Below, piece by piece: positions 1-8,900 of a stretch of 64,000 nt of DNA. Within the stretch, counting starts at the first letter, position 1, and each line of letters begins with the position of its first letter. The notes under the pieces were generated by a model, which saw only the letters and a program-made list of their open reading frames with translations, was not told the DNA's origin and made no database searches. A program made the position numbers and the translations under genes. Source of the stretch: Bacteroidota bacterium (lineage in GTDB: Bacteria > Bacteroidota > Bacteroidia > Cytophagales > Cyclobacteriaceae); NCBI GenBank assembly GCA_018267275.1, contig JAFDYV010000004.1, forward strand, positions 434,001 to 498,000, in the 5' to 3' direction.

Positions 1-78
1 ATTAAGTTGTTGAATGAGCAACTCACATCGCTCGATAAAAAGAAGAAGAAAAAGAAGAAAACCCAAACTACTAACTAA
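1..78 (+). CDS. 3' end of an unidentified gene (partial)
   Basis: The window opens inside a reading frame that runs for 25 codons to a TAA at 76-78. The visible C-terminus ends in eight consecutive lysines followed by TQTTN, a very basic tail. The stop lies two bases before the ATG of the next gene, so the two are probably co-transcribed. The fragment is too short to identify the protein. Confidence 0.6.
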   Translation: MKLLNEQLTSLDKKKKKKKKTQTTN

Positions 79-80
79 GT

Positions 81-350
81 ATGTCAAAGAACATAGCCAT
101 TGTTGTGCTGATTGTTTTATGCTTGCTTATTTCATTTTATGCGGCTATCCAACACAATGAAGTGAAGAAGCAAATGCAGATTGGCATTGAGCAGGCGCGG
201 GCTGCACATGAGTGTGATGAAAAATATCAACGCCTTGCCAAAACCTTAGAGGCGAGAGATAAAGAGCTTCGCGCAATAAATCAGGAATTGCAAATGGCGT
301 TGGAAAAAGCGCGTGATATCCGCAACCAATCTTCGAGAACAAAACGTTAA
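81..350 (+). CDS. small membrane-anchored coiled-coil protein (89 aa)
   Basis: I do not recognise a family. Residues about 4-22 form one hydrophobic segment, probably a membrane anchor. The rest is charged and rich in K, E, Q and A with heptad-like spacing, so a coiled coil is likely. The start lies two bases after the preceding stop, and the next gene begins eight bases after this one, so this is a tight operon. The next protein has the same plan and related wording at its N-terminus (K-K-N-I-A-I, then Y-x-x-I-Q and E-x-K-K-Q), which suggests a tandem duplication. Confidence 0.7.
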   Translation: MSKNIAIVVLIVLCLLISFYAAIQHNEVKKQMQIGIEQARAAHECDEKYQRLAKTLEARDKELRAINQELQMALEKARDIRNQSSRTKR

Positions 351-357
351 AACAAAA

Positions 358-612
358 ATGAAAAAGAACATTGCTATTGCTGTATTGGCATTGTTGTGCA
401 TTGCCTCTTTCTTTTATGGTTTAATTCAAAACCTAGAAGCGAAAAAGCAGGCAAAAATTGCTTTTGAACTGGCAAAGAAGGTACGCGAGCACCAAGCACA
501 AGCTGAAGAAAATTTCAGGAGGGCTGATGAGCTATTTCAAAGAACGCGAAAAATGGCAGACGAAGCGATTGCCCGTGAGGCCGAAGCGAAAAAATTAAAA
601 ACGAAGAAGTAG
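358..612 (+). CDS. small membrane-anchored coiled-coil protein, paralogue of the previous gene (84 aa)
   Basis: The frame is open from 313, but the ATG at 358 (MKKNIAIAV) is preferred because it aligns with the start of the preceding paralogue and avoids overlapping it. There is one N-terminal hydrophobic helix (about residues 4-21) followed by a K/E/A-rich amphipathic stretch. It ends four bases before the hutG start. The function is unknown. The paralogy to the 81-350 gene is visible by eye. Confidence 0.7.
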   Translation: MKKNIAIAVLALLCIASFFYGLIQNLEAKKQAKIAFELAKKVREHQAQAEENFRRADELFQRTRKMADEAIAREAEAKKLKTKK

Positions 613-616
613 TTAG

Positions 617-1870
617 ATGCTGGGCTATCAAATCATTGAACCCACCAGCACACCTGTGCCTATTGTGGTGAGCGTGCCTCATTGCGGCACTTTATTTCCC
701 TCAGAACTTATCCCTGATTTCATTCCCAAACTTGCAGCCACTCCGGATGACACCGATTGGTTTGTTGACAAGCTGTACGACTTCGCTCCGGCAATGGGTA
801 TTACCATGATAACCGCTCAGTACAGCCGCTGGGTGGTTGACCTGAACCGCGACCCGCAGAGCAAACCCCTTTACACTGATGGCCGCATCATTACCGCCCT
901 TTGCCCAACTACCGATTTTTTGGGCAACCCGATTTATGTAGATAACCGAACAGAAGTAGCAACGGAAGAAGTCGCACGCAGGGTTGAAAAATACTACCAG
1001 CCCTATCATCAGAAATTGCAAGAACTGCTGAAAAAAATCCATGCAGAATTTGGTTGTGTTTTATTGTGGGATTGCCACTCCATTCGGCAGTACGTGCCTA
1101 CCATTCGCAAAGAAAAATTTCCGGATTTGATTTTAGGTGATGCCGATGAAACTTCATGTTCAAAGGCATTGATCGAAACATCACTTAAAAATCTGTCGGC
1201 TGCAAATTACAAGTTGCAACATAACGACCCCTTTAAAGGCGGTTACATCACACGGGCTTATGGAAAACCCATTGATAACTTTTTTGCGCTCCAGTTAGAA
1301 ATGAGCAAGGTGAATTACATGGATGATGCGGAAAAGAAGTATGATTCAATAAGAGCAGAAAAAGTGAGGCATTTGCTCAGGAAGAATTTTGAGGAGTTGA
1401 TTGTTGCACTGACGCCCTCACCCCTGCCCCTCTCCCGAGGGAGAGGGGTGGGCTCCGAAAAAACGCCCAAGCAAAAGCTATGGCAGCGAAACCATGATAA
1501 GATTTCAGAAACGTTACTTGAAAACGCAAGGAGTCTAAGAAAGCAACCTACCCTTGCTGAATCCATTCTTTGGGATAAGCTAAGAGATAGAAAGCTCAAC
1601 GAATTAAAGTTTAGAAGACAGCACCCGTTTGAAGGTTTTATCTTAGACTTTTACTGCGAAGAATTAAGATTAGCCATTGAAGTAGACGGAGAGATTCATC
1701 AAACAAAAGAAAGTCTTCAATATGACAAGCTAAGAACAGAATATCTCAATGAGTTCGGAGTTGAAGTACTAAGATTTGAAAATGCTGATGTAGTAAACAG
1801 CTTAGATAGTGTTTTAAATGTGATTTTAGATAAAGCGAATGGAATTAAGTCACGCCCTCACCCAAAATAA
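617..1870 (+). CDS. hutG: N-formylglutamate amidohydrolase fused in frame to a DUF559 endonuclease-like domain
   Basis: Residues 1-264 form a complete N-formylglutamate amidohydrolase (FGase family). It has PHCG near residue 21, DTDWFVD near 45, DLNRD near 75 and the metal-site-like WDCHS at 151-155. The reaction is N-formyl-L-glutamate + water to glutamate + formate, the last step of the five-step histidine route. The adjacent hutF supplies its substrate. Residues 265-280 (TPSPLPLSRGRG and neighbours) are encoded by a palindromic repeat. Residues about 285-410 are a DUF559 domain of the Vsr/PD-(D/E)xK-like fold, with AESILWDKLR, LDFYCEELRLAIEVDG and EVLRFEN. I infer that a mobile repeat element landed at the 3' end of hutG, removed the stop and extended the protein. 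Whether the fusion is active is unknown. Confidence 0.85.
   Translation: MLGYQIIEPTSTPVPIVVSVPHCGTLFPSELIPDFIPKLAATPDDTDWFVDKLYDFAPAMGITMITAQYSRWVVDLNRDPQSKPLYTDGRIITALCPTTDFLGNPIYVDNRTEVATEEVARRVEKYYQPYHQKLQELLKKIHAEFGCVLLWDCHSIRQYVPTIRKEKFPDLILGDADETSCSKALIETSLKNLSAANYKLQHNDPFKGGYITRAYGKPIDNFFALQLEMSKVNYMDDAEKKYDSIRAEKVRHLLRKNFEELIVALTPSPLPLSRGRGVGSEKTPKQKLWQRNHDKISETLLENARSLRKQPTLAESILWDKLRDRKLNELKFRRQHPFEGFILDFYCEELRLAIEVDGEIHQTKESLQYDKLRTEYLNEFGVEVLRFENADVVNSLDSVLNVILDKANGIKSRPHPK
1413..1448. repeat. palindromic repeat inside hutG (left end of the DUF559 element)
   Basis: The sequence begins with cgccctcaccc (1413-1423), followed by a hairpin with 10-bp perfect arms: cccctctccc (1427-1436), loop ga, gggagagggg (1439-1448). 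It is translated as the PSPLPLSRGRG linker. The same core recurs downstream of the gene (1853-1961), so the DUF559 coding part is bracketed by related repeats. Confidence 0.85.
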
Positions 1871-1961
1871 TTTCTGCGTCAACGCAGTCTATCATTGCCC
1901 TCTCCCTCGGGAGAGGGCAGCAGAAAGTATCAAACTTGATGACTTATGATGGGTGAGGGCG
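1853..1961. repeat. nested inverted repeat flanking the DUF559 element on the right
   Basis: The outer arms are perfect 11-mers: cgccctcaccc at 1853-1863 and gggtgagggcg at 1951-1961. Inside is a second perfect hairpin, gccctctccc (1897-1906), tc, gggagagggc (1909-1918). The left outer arm overlaps the last codons of the hutG-DUF559 fusion. The structure belongs to the same family as the repeat at 1413-1448. Confidence 0.85.
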
Positions 1962-2050
1962 TTGGCATGGGGTTGGAAAATAAAAATAAGATGATTAGCA
2001 AGCATATAAATCTGCTGACCCATGGAGATTTCTGCGTCAATGCAGTCCAT
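1870..2050 (+). repeat. direct repeat pair of 23 bases (1870-1892 and 2028-2050)
   Basis: Two 23-base copies that both contain ttctgcgtcaa lie 158 bases apart and differ at two positions. The first copy is inside the nested inverted repeat. The second is followed by gatgataggtgaggg, which resembles the right end of the element. The second copy looks like a partial, internally deleted relic of the same repeat placed just upstream of hutF. Confidence 0.7.
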
Positions 2051-2097
2051 TCAGGCTAGGAAAGCGATGATAGGTGAGGGAAATAAATCAAAAATCT

Positions 2098-3465
2098 ATG
2101 CATTACTACCGCTTCGATTCACTATTGCAAAAGGAAGGATGGCTGTCGCCAGCGTACATAGGCGTAGACGAGCGTGGCACCATTCAATACATATCTACAC
2201 AAGCGCCCAATCAATCACTTGCTTTTGAGGCAGTTCAGGGCTTTGCGGTGCCCGGGTTTCAAAACGGTCACTCGCATGCTTTTCAATATGCCATGGCGGG
2301 CCTAGCCGAAAATCACCCAGTCGGCACGCACGATGACTTTTGGACTTGGCGCGAAGAAATGTATAAGTGTGCATTGTCTTTAAATCCGGATCAGGCAGAA
2401 CACGTGGCGGCCATCTTGTATGCAGAAATGGTAAGGCTTGGCTACACGCATGTGGCAGAGTTCCACTACTTGCATCACGATAAAGACGGCAAGCCCTACG
2501 CACATTTAGCTGAAATGGGCGAGCGCATGGTGAGCGCAGCCCAACGTGCAGGTATTAAGATTACGCTCATACCAGTGTTTTATCAAAAAGGTGGATTTGG
2601 TCTGCCACCGCAAGAGCGACAAAAAAGGTTTATTTCAAAAACGGTTGACGACTATTTCAAATTAGTGGATGCCTGTGCTGAGGTTGTGAAAAAGAATTCG
2701 CACGCATGGTTGGGTACCAGTGTGCATTCTTTGCGTGCGGTAGATTTTGAAGATATCAAAAGAACACATCAGCAGGCGCCCAAAACTCTTCCGTTTCACG
2801 TCCACGTGGCAGAACAAAAAAAAGAAGTGGACGATTGCCTCGCATTCTGCGGCCAACGGCCCATGCAATGGTTGCTGAAAAATTTACCCGTAGATGCGCG
2901 GTTCAATTTGGTTCACTCCACGCATCTCGATGACTCGGAAGTAAATGCCTTGGCAAAGTCGCAGGCCACGGTGGTACTGTGCCCGTCTACCGAAGGCAAC
3001 TTGGGCGATGGCATTTTCCGCATGAAAGAGTATGTGAAGTTGGGCGGACATTGGTGCATTGGCACGGACAGCCATATCGGCATCAACCCATTGGAAGAAT
3101 TTCGTATGATCGACTACCGACAAAGATTGGTGACACACCAACGCAATACCTTTGAAGGTGATGCAGCCGCTTACATGGTAACGGAACAAATTGTGCGCGG
3201 CCGTATGGCCATGGGTATCCACGCTAATAACCATTTTGAAGTTGGTATGCCGTTGGATGCAGTGGTTTACAATTCACAATCGCACTTGCTACAAGCTACC
3301 TCTGAAAAAAACCGACTTGCCACCATTATGTTTACAGGAGATTCTAATCGAAACCTGGGCACGCTCGTAAATGGCAAATGGGTGGTAAAAAACGGACATC
3401 ACCGCGAAGGGAAAACAATTAAAGAGAATTTTGCGAAGGCGATGAGGGAGTTGGGAAATCGGTAA
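2098..3465 (+). CDS. hutF: formimidoylglutamate deiminase
   Basis: An amidohydrolase-superfamily enzyme that deaminates N-formimidoyl-L-glutamate to N-formyl-L-glutamate and ammonia, feeding the HutG reaction encoded just upstream. Visible marks are the metal-binding HxH in PGFQNGHSHAFQ (His58 and His60 from this start), FHVHVAEQ, FNLVHSTHLD and GTDSHIGINPLEE. The 455 residues are normal for HutF. The frame is open from a GTG at 2074, but the ATG at 2098 (MHYYRFD) fits the family N-terminus. The upstream spacer carries the DUF559-associated repeats, so the hutG and hutF messages may have been separated by that insertion. Confidence 0.93.
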   Translation: MHYYRFDSLLQKEGWLSPAYIGVDERGTIQYISTQAPNQSLAFEAVQGFAVPGFQNGHSHAFQYAMAGLAENHPVGTHDDFWTWREEMYKCALSLNPDQAEHVAAILYAEMVRLGYTHVAEFHYLHHDKDGKPYAHLAEMGERMVSAAQRAGIKITLIPVFYQKGGFGLPPQERQKRFISKTVDDYFKLVDACAEVVKKNSHAWLGTSVHSLRAVDFEDIKRTHQQAPKTLPFHVHVAEQKKEVDDCLAFCGQRPMQWLLKNLPVDARFNLVHSTHLDDSEVNALAKSQATVVLCPSTEGNLGDGIFRMKEYVKLGGHWCIGTDSHIGINPLEEFRMIDYRQRLVTHQRNTFEGDAAAYMVTEQIVRGRMAMGIHANNHFEVGMPLDAVVYNSQSHLLQATSEKNRLATIMFTGDSNRNLGTLVNGKWVVKNGHHREGKTIKENFAKAMRELGNR

Positions 3466-3563
3466 CTGCATTTTTAGTCATAGATTTTTTAGTAGTATAA
3501 CAATCCGAGGTGAAGGATTTGTGGATTTGAGGAAGGTCATGCGAAACAAGGGTAGACTGTTCG

Positions 3564-3791
3564 TCATTTTTTTAACTTTGTCCACAATACTAATATCAGT
3601 GCCATTGTAAAAAGCACAACAACGGAAATATCTTTGGTCGCACGCATGAGAATAGTAATCCGAATGTCTTTTTTCTTCTTTTCATCTGTTTCGTTTTGCA
3701 ATTTTTGGTGGAGTTTAGGGTAAGTGAAAAAACGGGAGTCAAATAAAACGAAAACCGTTATGATCAATATTATACTAAGCTTGAGATACAT
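3564..3791 (-). CDS. small two-helix membrane protein (75 aa)
   Basis: I do not recognise the family. There are two hydrophobic segments (about residues 3-19 and 54-69) separated by a basic and acidic stretch (NETDEKKKKDIR). It ends in WTKLKK. The pattern fits a short inner-membrane protein. It stands alone between hutF (convergent) and the gene remnant at 3824-3970. Confidence 0.55.
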   Translation of the reverse strand: MYLKLSIILIITVFVLFDSRFFTYPKLHQKLQNETDEKKKKDIRITILMRATKDISVVVLFTMALILVLWTKLKK

Positions 3792-3823
3792 AGAAGTTTT
3801 AATTAAAACATTTCGTCAGATTT

Positions 3824-3970
3824 CTAAATCCACATTTCACTCACCTGCTTATTATCCATCACCATGTCAATGCTTTTGTTTTTAATTGTTTTGTTGAGGT
3901 CTCCGTATTGGTGTTGATAAGTAATCTGAGTTTTGAAGTTCTGTGGCCAACGCTCGCTCGTAAACCTACT
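3824..3970 (-). pseudogene. possible C-terminal gene remnant without a start codon
   Basis: On the minus strand an open frame of 48 codons runs from just after an in-frame stop (3971-3973) to a TAG at 3824-3826. Its translation is protein-like (SERWPQNFKTQITYQHQYGD, later SIDMVMDNKQVSEMWI) but has no start codon near its beginning. It directly follows the fucosidase stop with a few bases of overlap. I read it as the tail of a lost gene. It could also be noise, since I cannot name a family. Confidence 0.35.
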
Positions 3971-5279
3971 TTAATTCAAGTTCCACAATCGTATCAATCT
4001 CATTCATTTTTGATTTTGGAATCAACAGGCTTACACCAAATTCGCTCTCGTGAAATTTGATGGGTGTCTTATCTAAAAACACTTTTACACTGCCAATGCG
4101 TTTGGATAATTTTGGAAGCATTAACGATTCATCTTGCCAATTTAAGATGTGTACATACACCTTGTTTCCTTTTTGCGTGGTCACGCCCCAATTACGCGGA
4201 GTCAATGGGCCACCTTTTGTGCCGTAGATTGTTTCTCCATTTATTTTTATCCAATCACCCATCTGCTTGAGCCGCTCTACATGTTCAGGTTGAATCTTTC
4301 CGTTGGGCATCGGCCCCACATTCAATAAAAAATTTGCACCATAACCAGCCGACTTTACCAAGTATTGAATCAACTCTTTCGGGCTCTTGTTGTTGGCGTC
4401 TTTCAAATTAAAGCCCCAACTGTTGTTGATGGTCTCACAAGTTTCTTTTGGTAAATCGCCAACTTTTTGGTCAGGGGCAAAGCCAGTAGTGTTTGCGCCC
4501 GGCAAATCTTTTTCAAACATCTGAAAATCTTCTCCTTCAAACGGTGCGAGGTGATGATTGCTGCCAACCAATGCAGCGGGCTGCAGCCGATGGATTAAAT
4601 CATAAGTCTTTTTCAATCGCCACTCAGCTTTGGGCTTGTCCCACATGCCATCAAACCAAATGCCACCCACCTCTCCATAGTTTGTTAAAAGTTCAGTAAG
4701 CTGTGCATCCATGTAATCTAAATACTTGTTAAAGTCCCCGGTGTTTTCACGGCCTGTCCAATTACCACCCGTAAAGCCTCTTGGAAAGTAATCGGGGTGA
4801 TGCCAATCTAACTGCGAGTGATAGAAAAATAGTTTGATGTCTTGCTTTTTACACTCTTCAGCCAACATGGCAAGCACATCTTTTCCGTAGGGCGTACACT
4901 TTACAATGTTATAATCAGAAACCTTTGAGTCGAACATGGCGAAACCATCGTGGTGCTTGCTGGTGATGGTGATGTATTTCATTCCTGCATTCTTCGCCAT
5001 TTGCACCCATTCCTTCGCATCAAATTGTGTTGGATTGAAGAAAGCTGGAAGTTTTTCATAGGTGCGAATGGGAATTTCCTGATTGTTCATCACCCACTCA
5101 CCATCACCCAATGTGCTGTAAACACCCCAGTGAATAAAAAGACCAAACCGGGCATTTTCAAACCACTCGCGCGACTTCAAGTTCTCGGGCGAGGGTGTGT
5201 ATTGCGCCCATAGATTGACAGAAATTAAGAATAGCAGTATCGATATTTTGAACTTCTTGAGTTGCAATAGATATGTCAT
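3966..5279 (-). CDS. secreted alpha-L-fucosidase, GH29
   Basis: Residues 1-26 look like a signal peptide (KKFKISILLFLISVNLWAQ), so the enzyme is exported. The GH29 hallmarks are WFENARFGLFIHWG near 39-52, TSKHHDGF at 107-113 and the nucleophile motif GGIWFDG with Asp210. The C-terminal part (from about residue 350) is the small beta-sandwich typical of the family. The 437 residues are usual for GH29. It would release L-fucose from glycans. No SusC/SusD pair or other glycan-locus genes are near, so this is not an ordinary polysaccharide utilisation locus. Confidence 0.92.
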   Translation of the reverse strand: MTYLLQLKKFKISILLFLISVNLWAQYTPSPENLKSREWFENARFGLFIHWGVYSTLGDGEWVMNNQEIPIRTYEKLPAFFNPTQFDAKEWVQMAKNAGMKYITITSKHHDGFAMFDSKVSDYNIVKCTPYGKDVLAMLAEECKKQDIKLFFYHSQLDWHHPDYFPRGFTGGNWTGRENTGDFNKYLDYMDAQLTELLTNYGEVGGIWFDGMWDKPKAEWRLKKTYDLIHRLQPAALVGSNHHLAPFEGEDFQMFEKDLPGANTTGFAPDQKVGDLPKETCETINNSWGFNLKDANNKSPKELIQYLVKSAGYGANFLLNVGPMPNGKIQPEHVERLKQMGDWIKINGETIYGTKGGPLTPRNWGVTTQKGNKVYVHILNWQDESLMLPKLSKRIGSVKVFLDKTPIKFHESEFGVSLLIPKSKMNEIDTIVELELK

Positions 5280-5344
5280 TATGCTTTTTATGTTTTTATA
5301 AAGACTTGAAAAGATGTGGTGAGCTAAGACATAACTTATTTCGC

Positions 5345-5905
5345 CTAGTTGATCCCCTCTTCCACAACGACTTTAAATTGACTCTCAGCGGCAATTTTTT
5401 CAATCCCTTTTATAAAAGATCTTTTTAATTTTTTCTGACCCCAAGTTAAGAATCCCACATTTGCCCCAAGCTGTATGTCAGCGTAGATTCCATTTGCAGT
5501 GCCAATCCAGTAGAGATAATGCTCGGTTTGCCAGCCTGATGACGTTAATTTAACCAAACCAAGATTGCTTTTTAGTTTTCTATACTTCAATCTATTTACA
5601 ATCAGATCTAAAAGCTCTTTTTCACTTATTTGACTTTGGTCGAATTTGATCAGAATAAAAGTTTTGTACTTGGCCATTATGCTCCTGATCCCCAGCCACA
5701 CAAATCCTGCTGCCAACAATACGATCACCAAATTAAATACTATCAAAATCAAAACTCCCGAACCGGTGCTAGTGAAATAGTCCGAAACAAAATATCCCAA
5801 GAGTAATAGCGCTAGAAACAAGGGTAAACTGAAAATGACGATACCAAACAATCTTTCCCAGTATTGGTCACGTTTGACTAAAGCTTTAAATTCTTCGCTA
5901 CTCAT
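5345..5905 (-). CDS. two-helix membrane protein of unknown function (186 aa)
   Basis: No family is recognised. There are two strong hydrophobic helices (about residues 20-43 and 51-72) followed by a soluble C-terminal domain of roughly 110 residues with mixed alpha/beta character (TFILIKFDQSQISEKELLD, SGWQTEHYLYWIG). The topology suggests a cytoplasmic C-terminal domain. It lies 34 bases after the VPS10-type gene and 65 bases before the fucosidase, all on the minus strand. Confidence 0.65.
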   Translation of the reverse strand: MSSEEFKALVKRDQYWERLFGIVIFSLPLFLALLLLGYFVSDYFTSTGSGVLILIVFNLVIVLLAAGFVWLGIRSIMAKYKTFILIKFDQSQISEKELLDLIVNRLKYRKLKSNLGLVKLTSSGWQTEHYLYWIGTANGIYADIQLGANVGFLTWGQKKLKRSFIKGIEKIAAESQFKVVVEEGIN

Positions 5906-5939
5906 ATCACAGCATGCTTGCTTTGATTCTCGGTGTTAT

Positions 5940-8900
5940 TTAGTTCACAATAGTCGCCTTCTTAATGGTGATTACTTCTATTCCCTTTTCTTTGGCCAGC
6001 GAGTTGATGCGCTCCGTATTCTGTTGAATCGTGCGTTGCAGTTTCAACATCTCCTCGTCTACCATTTTGGTTAATTGCTGGCGAACCTGTTCTCCTTGTT
6101 GTGTAGGCAGGAAATCACCACCCCCCTGCTCGGTCATCAAATGTGCCAATCGGTTATTCATTTTGATGCCGTAATTCAATGGGTCTTGTACGCTCTTGTT
6201 CTTAGTTTGATGAATATTGTTTTCAAGAATTGTCAGCTCATCTTCAAACTTTTTGGCAGCGTCCATCAACTCTTTGTACTGAGGTTCATTGCCGAGTTTA
6301 ATTTTTAATGAGCCTAGGTCGTCCTTTATTTTTCTAATGTCAATCACACCTTGGTTTGCCTCGCTTACCTTATCGCGAACTTTTACCAGAAAATCAAATT
6401 GTGCTTGAAATTCCTCTGCTGTTGTTTTGATGCGCGGGTCTTTCAAAATCTCAAACTCCTGTTCTTGCGTCTGGCCGTTAGCTGTCAGCCGAACTTTGTA
6501 TTTGCCGGGCACTGCCTTTGGCCCCAAGTTGGGTGATCCGTAAAACACCATGCCCGGAAAAGTTTTGAATCCCGGATAGCGCATGTCCCACACAAATCGG
6601 TTGCCTCCTGATTTGAGGTTGAGTTGTTCGTTACGCTCTTTCGATTTGTTGCTGAATGTTTTGATGACGTCCCCGTCCATTTCCATAAACTCGAGTTTCA
6701 CGTCTGATTTTTCGTCTACGTTCTTTAAGTAAAAGTGTACCAACACACCTCCAGGACGATTTTCACCTTCGCCCTTCCGGGGCTCACGATACCCACCCTG
6801 ACTGGGCATGCGGTAGCTGGACATGGGTTTGAATAGCACCGCCTCACGACCCGACATGTCAGCGCTCACTTGGTGCAGCGGGGTCAGGTCATCAATCATC
6901 CAAAAACTTCTGCCATGCGTAGCCGCAATGAGGTTGTCATCTTTGATGGCGAGGTCTGCAATTGGTACGGGAGGCAAATTCAACTGAAACTTCGACCAGT
7001 TTGCTCCATCATCAAAAGAAATCCACATGCCTTTTTCCGTGCCGGCATACAAAAGCCCTCTGCGTTTAGGGTCTGCTCGCACCACGCGCAAAAATTCTTC
7101 TTTGGGAATACCATTGGTAATTACCGTCCATGTTTTGCCGTAGTCAGTAGTTTTGTAGGCATAGGGTGTATAATCTCCAAACTTATAAGAAGTTGCTACT
7201 GCGTAGGCTCCGCCTTTTTCAAATGGATTGACATCGATGCTGTTCCACATGTTGTACTTGGGCGATTGTGGCGGAGTAACGTTTTTCCAATTCTTGCCAC
7301 CATCAGTTGTTACATGGAGCAAGCCATCATCTGAGCCAGTCCAAATCTCGTCAACCGTGTGAGGCGATTCGGCAATCACAAAAATGTTCGCATAATACTC
7401 TGCACCCGTGTTGTCTTGGGTAATCGGCCCACCTGAAGACTTGATCGTTTCGGGTTCGTTGCGCGTCAAATCCGGACTGATTTCTTGCCAGCTTTGGCCT
7501 CCGTTGGTTGTAACATGCAAATGGTTGGAGCCTGCATATAATCTTTTGGGGTCGTGCTTGCTGAACACTAGCGGATAGTTCCAGTTAAAGCGGTACTTCA
7601 TTACTTCGGCTCCTGAGCCGGCAGGCAAATCGGGCCACACGTTGGTGCTGCGCTCCTGGCCATTGTCCAGATTCTGCATGCTCATGTAGCCTTTGTAGTC
7701 ACTGCCGTAAATGATGTTCGGGTTCATCGGGTCGGGCGCCAAGTGGGCGCTTTCGCCAATTGACAAAGCATCCCAGTCTTTGGCAGAAATAGACGAGCCA
7801 TCGGTGCGGTGGGCAATGCGCACACTGGTGTTGTCTTGTTGTGCGCCTAAAATCCGATATGGAAAGTGATTGTCGGTAGTGACACGATAAAATTGCGCAG
7901 TGGGTTGGTTGTGGTAGGTTGTCCAGTTTTGTCCACCATCATTGGAGATTTGCGCGCCTCCATCATCAGCAATGGCCATGCGCATGTTGTTGTTGGGGTC
8001 AATCCACAAATCGTGGTGGTCGCCATGTGGTGCATCTTTCAGCTCAAATGTTTTTCCTCCATCTTTGGATACACCGTAGCTTACGTTCATCACCCATACT
8101 TTGTCTTCATTTTGTGTATCTGCATAAATACGGCAGTAATACCACGCGCGCTGCAATAGAGCACGGTCTTGATTGACACGCGTCCAATTTGCGCCTGCAT
8201 CATCAGAACGATAGACACCGGGTGCTTCTGTGTTTTCGATAATTGCCCAAAGCCTGTTCGAGTTCTTAGGAGATACCGTCACGCCAATGATGCCATTTAT
8301 TCCCTTCGGCATGCCGGGCTTGTCGGATAGATTTTCCCACGTATCGCCTCCATCCGTACTCTTCCAAAGTTTTGAATCTGGCCCGCCACTGTCCATACGG
8401 TAGCCATTGCGTTTCATATTCCATGTGGATGCGTACATGATGCGCGGATTGTTCGGGTCAAGAATCAAATCTCCAGCGCCAGCTTTATCATTGACATACA
8501 GAATTCGTTTCCATGTTGTGCCTCCATCCGTGCTACGATACACGCCTCGCATTTCGTTTGGTTTCCATAAATTTCCCAAAGCGGCTACGTACACCACATC
8601 AGGATTTTTTGGATGGATGCGAATGCGGGAGATGTGACGTGAATCCGCAAGGCCGATATGCTTCCAACTCGTTCCTGCATCGGTTGATTTCCAAACACCC
8701 CAGCCTGACGATACGTTGTTGCGCAGTGTCTGTTCGCCTTCGCCCACGTAAATTACATTTGGGTCGCTTTCAGCAACTGCCACCGCGCCTACTGTGCCGC
8801 CAAAATACTTGTCGGTAATGTTTTCCCATGTTTGGCCCGCATCACTGGTGCGCCATACGCCACCGCCTACCGCGCCAAAATAATAGAGGTTGGGATTATG

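Noticed and set aside
2780..2830. CCACGTGG in hutF as a parS site
   Set aside because: The core matches but the flanks do not make the 16-base palindrome, and the site is inside coding sequence.
7847..8176. Several long open frames on both strands inside the VPS10-type gene
   Set aside because: They overlap a clear 1045-residue coding frame, have unnatural composition and no starts or neighbours; they are shadows of the repeat-rich gene.
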